From contig NZ_QFDM01000002.1 of assembly GCF_023702065.1 (NCBI RefSeq), positions 310,001-374,000 of the forward strand: a stretch of 64,000 bases of DNA. Direction: 5' to 3'. Position 1 is the first letter of the stretch, and every line of letters starts with the position of its first letter. Below the pieces are notes generated by a model. The model had not been told where the DNA came from. It searched no databases and worked only from the letters and a program-made list of their open reading frames with translations. Positions 61,607 through 64,000 of the stretch are shown piece by piece. The translations under genes were made by a program, and so were the position numbers. This stretch comes from Methanoculleus oceani. Lineage in GTDB: Archaea > Halobacteriota > Methanomicrobia > Methanomicrobiales > Methanoculleaceae.

Positions 61607-64000
61607 CTACAGGTCTCCCGACCCTTCCCCGGCCCGCTCCCGGATTCGCTCCACCGCATTCTCGGCGGCCCTCCGGGCATACCAGTCCTCATCGTCGGAG
61701 ATGCCCTCGAGGGCCTCGATTACCCGTGCATCCCCGATCTCGGCGAGCACATCCGCCGCACGCTTCCGGACATCGCCGTCAGGGTCGCCGAGTGCGGATG
61801 CGACCGGCCCCGTCGCCGGGGTCCCTATGGAGACGAGCGCCGCCGCAGCCTCCCGCCGGACGCTGTAGTAGTCGTCGTGAAGGAGAGGCATGAGTGCCGG
61901 GACCGTGCGCGGGTCGCCGATCTCGCCGAGGACCTTCGCCGCCCGCCGCCGGATGCTGTCGTCGCGGTCGTTCAAGACCGCGACCAGCGGCTCGACCGCA
62001 GGCGGGCCCACCCGGACAAGATCGCCCCATCGTTCCTTCGCGATCAGGTAGTGGACCGTCTCCGCCCCCGCCTCAGGCGACCAGCCCAGGCGGTCGAGGG
62101 CGTCCGCGGCCCCGGCACGGACGCGGAAATGCCCGTCGGTGAGCGCACCGAGGAGCAGGCGGCACGCCTGCTCCCCGATCAGCACAAGAGCCGTCACCGC
62201 ACCCTTCCGGGCCGTATCGTTCCCTTCCCGCAGGACGCACAGGAGCGGTTTGACCGCCACCTCGCCCATCATGCCGAGCGCCCGCACCACGACACGCCCC
62301 TGGCGCCAGTCCTCCTGGAGGAGCGCAGCGGTAAGCGGCTCGATTGCTGCCGGGTTCCCGATCTTGCCGAGCGTTGCGGCCGCTCCCATCCGGATCGCCG
62401 GAGCGGCGGCGCGGAGAGCCAGGACCAGCGGCTCGACGGCGGGATCCCCGATGCCGACAAGCGCCCGTGCCGCTCCGAGGCGGATGTGCCAGTCCCGGTC
62501 CTGGAGAGCGTCGATGAGCGGTACGACCGCCGGCTCCCCGATCATCTTGAGCGCCTCGATCGCCTTTCTCTGCCCGCCGTCCTGCTCGGTGCGGAGTTCG
62601 TGGATCAGCCTGCTGACTGCAGGCGCCCCGATCATGCCGAGCGCCCGCGCCGCACCTATCTGGATCGCGCTGTCGGGATCGTTGAGCGTCCGGATCAGCG
62701 GCTCGACGGCCCCGGCCCCGATCTCGGCGACAGAGGCCCATTGCTCCTTTGCAATCAGGTAGCAGACGGTCTCGCTCTCGGTCCCCGGCACCCATCCGGC
62801 TCTTCCGAGGACCTCCGCCGCACCCAGCCGCACAAGGTAACGCTCGTCTGAAAGCGCCTCCGTGAGATCGGCGACGGCCGGTCTGCCGGCCCGGGTGAGC
62901 GTATCGATCGCCTCCAGGCGGACGACGTCGTTTTGGTGTCCCAGTACCCCGATGAGCGGGCCGACGGCCGCATCCCCAATGCCGATAAGCACTTCCCCGG
63001 CCCGCTGCCGGATCCGGGGATCGTCGTTCCCGAGCGCCTCGACCAGCGCATCGAGGGAAGACTCCCCCATCGCCCCAAGGATCTCGGCTGCAGTCTGCCC
63101 GATGTCGGGACGCCCGAGACCGGGGACGAGCGGACCGGCGGCAGGACGCCCGATCCTGACCAGCACCCCGGCGGCCGTTTTGCGGAGCCGGGTCTTGTCC
63201 AGTGCCTGGATCAGTGGTTCCACTGCCGCTTCCCCGATCCGCACCAGCGTCTCTTCCGCCGGCCCACGGAGGTTCTTTCTGCCGAGCAGGCGGATCAGGG
63301 GGGGAACCGCAGGAGCCCCGAGACAGGCCAGCGACTCTGCGGCCCCGGCCTGCACCCCGGTATCAGGATCGCCGAGCCGCGCCACCAGGAGGTCGGCGGC
63401 GGGGGCCCCGAGATCCACGATCTCCGACCACCGCTGCAACGCGATCAGGTAGACGGCCTGTTCCTCTACTCCCGTGGGAGCCCACCCGAGCCTCTCAAGG
63501 ACCGTGGCAGCCCCCATGCGGGTCAGGAAGTTCTCATCGCCGAGTGCTTCGACAAGCGGCGGGAGTGCCGGGTCGCCGATCCCGGTGAGCGCCGCCGCCG
63601 CTCCCGCATGCCCGTCGCCGTCCTCACCGAGGAGGGGGATGAGCGAGCCTATCGCAGGCGCACCGATGCCGACCAGGGCATCGACGGCCTTCCGGTGAAG
63701 GCGGTCGCCGCCGCTCCTGACGAGTTCGATGACGGCCGGGACCGCCTCGGGCGCCTCGAGCCTGCCCAGGACCTCGACGGCGTTCTCCCGGGCGGCCCCG
63801 GCCTCCCCTTCGAGCAGTCCGAGGACAGGGGCCACGGCCGGTTTCCCGATGGCAACGAGCGCATCCGCCGCCACCGGGGCAACGGCATCATCGGCGAGGG
63901 CGTCCACGAGCGGCCTCACAGCCGCCGGATCGCCGATCTCGCCGAGTGTCGCCGCAGCCTCGCCGCGTATTCGGTCGTCGTCGCCGTTGAGCGTCCTGAT
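61607..64000 (-). CDS. long HEAT/PBS-lyase repeat protein, N-terminus outside window
   Basis: At least 797 codons of a HEAT-repeat solenoid are visible and the frame stays open through the right edge. About 30-residue repeats recur with the pattern xAVxPLIxALxDxDxxVRxxAAxALGxIGDP; examples are AVEPLIQALDKTRLRKTAAG, AVEPLVLALRAAAPAIRMGA and ALPPLVEALGDENFLTRMGA. At three places the repeat is interrupted by LGWxPxxxxExxxYLIAxxRW segments. It is likely a scaffold or lyase-like chaperone for another protein. The GTG at 63919 is inside the gene, not its start. Confidence 0.85.
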   Translation of the reverse strand: MRTLNGDDDRIRGEAAATLGEIGDPAAVRPLVDALADDAVAPVAADALVAIGKPAVAPVLGLLEGEAGAARENAVEVLGRLEAPEAVPAVIELVRSGGDRLHRKAVDALVGIGAPAIGSLIPLLGEDGDGHAGAAAALTGIGDPALPPLVEALGDENFLTRMGAATVLERLGWAPTGVEEQAVYLIALQRWSEIVDLGAPAADLLVARLGDPDTGVQAGAAESLACLGAPAVPPLIRLLGRKNLRGPAEETLVRIGEAAVEPLIQALDKTRLRKTAAGVLVRIGRPAAGPLVPGLGRPDIGQTAAEILGAMGESSLDALVEALGNDDPRIRQRAGEVLIGIGDAAVGPLIGVLGHQNDVVRLEAIDTLTRAGRPAVADLTEALSDERYLVRLGAAEVLGRAGWVPGTESETVCYLIAKEQWASVAEIGAGAVEPLIRTLNDPDSAIQIGAARALGMIGAPAVSRLIHELRTEQDGGQRKAIEALKMIGEPAVVPLIDALQDRDWHIRLGAARALVGIGDPAVEPLVLALRAAAPAIRMGAAATLGKIGNPAAIEPLTAALLQEDWRQGRVVVRALGMMGEVAVKPLLCVLREGNDTARKGAVTALVLIGEQACRLLLGALTDGHFRVRAGAADALDRLGWSPEAGAETVHYLIAKERWGDLVRVGPPAVEPLVAVLNDRDDSIRRRAAKVLGEIGDPRTVPALMPLLHDDYYSVRREAAAALVSIGTPATGPVASALGDPDGDVRKRAADVLAEIGDARVIEALEGISDDEDWYARRAAENAVERIRERAGEGSGDL

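Noticed and set aside
61532-62851. Plus-strand frame of 439 codons with repeats
   Set aside because: Mirror of the HEAT-repeat gene on the minus strand.

Overview
The window looks like a chromosome segment of a hydrogenotrophic methanogen of the order Methanomicrobiales, most likely Methanoculleus or a close relative. The basis is a high-GC background, archaeal information genes (transcription factor TFE, tRNA-Cm56 methyltransferase, archaeal-type alanyl-tRNA synthetase, Lhr helicase), the methanogen-type homocysteine genes (DUF39/CBS protein, NIL-ferredoxin, UPF0280 protein), and TATA-box promoters with short leaders. Genus is an inference from gene content, not from a database match.

Layout. 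1-4.8 kb: an AddAB/RecB-like helicase-nuclease pair on the minus strand, the first gene cut by the window edge. 4.9-8 kb: small cysteine proteins, a Fic AMP-transferase and an HD phosphohydrolase. 8.2-23 kb: a carbohydrate block with a GH15 glucoamylase-like enzyme, sugar/H+ symporter, phosphohexomutase, bacterial-type GAPDH, PEP synthase, P3A proton pump, a YHS-domain/alpha-glucan phosphorylase fusion and an APC permease. Together these could import or mobilise sugar and glycogen and connect hexose phosphates to PEP, with the H+-ATPase energising the symporter. 23-28 kb: ferredoxin, a candidate structured RNA, a DUF421 protein, and an operon of 6-phospho-3-hexuloisomerase, aminotransferase and M42 peptidase. 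28-33 kb: Lhr helicase with its phosphoesterase partner, a PQQ-type sugar dehydrogenase and a DUF2179 membrane protein. 33.6-46.7 kb: housekeeping genes, comprising a membrane-anchored regulator with alaS, a Nif3-like protein with a SWIM protein, a PEGA surface protein, the three-gene homocysteine operon, trm56 with an ATP-grasp enzyme, and tfe with an HD protein and an ACT-type regulator. 

46.9-58 kb: a tRNA-Leu(GAG) gene opens an accessory stretch. It holds an alpha/beta hydrolase, a Cas1-like remnant without an array, a run of hairpins that may be a mobile-element RNA, flavodoxin/ferredoxin and flavoprotein redox genes with a TetR regulator, NudC, a PAS/GAF sensor kinase, and then a sharply AT-rich island (about 55.5-57.9 kb) with two co-transcribed genes: a Rossmann-methyltransferase-like protein and a DUF1848 protein carrying a radical-SAM-like C-x3-C-x2-C motif at its C-terminus. 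This pair is the best candidate for an undescribed system. 58-64 kb: a YkgJ cysteine-cluster protein, a lipoprotein hydrolase, a STAS protein with an unassigned C-terminal domain, and a very long HEAT-repeat protein cut by the right edge.

All assignments come from reading motifs and gene order by eye. Functional names follow family resemblance, and promoter and RNA calls are predictions.
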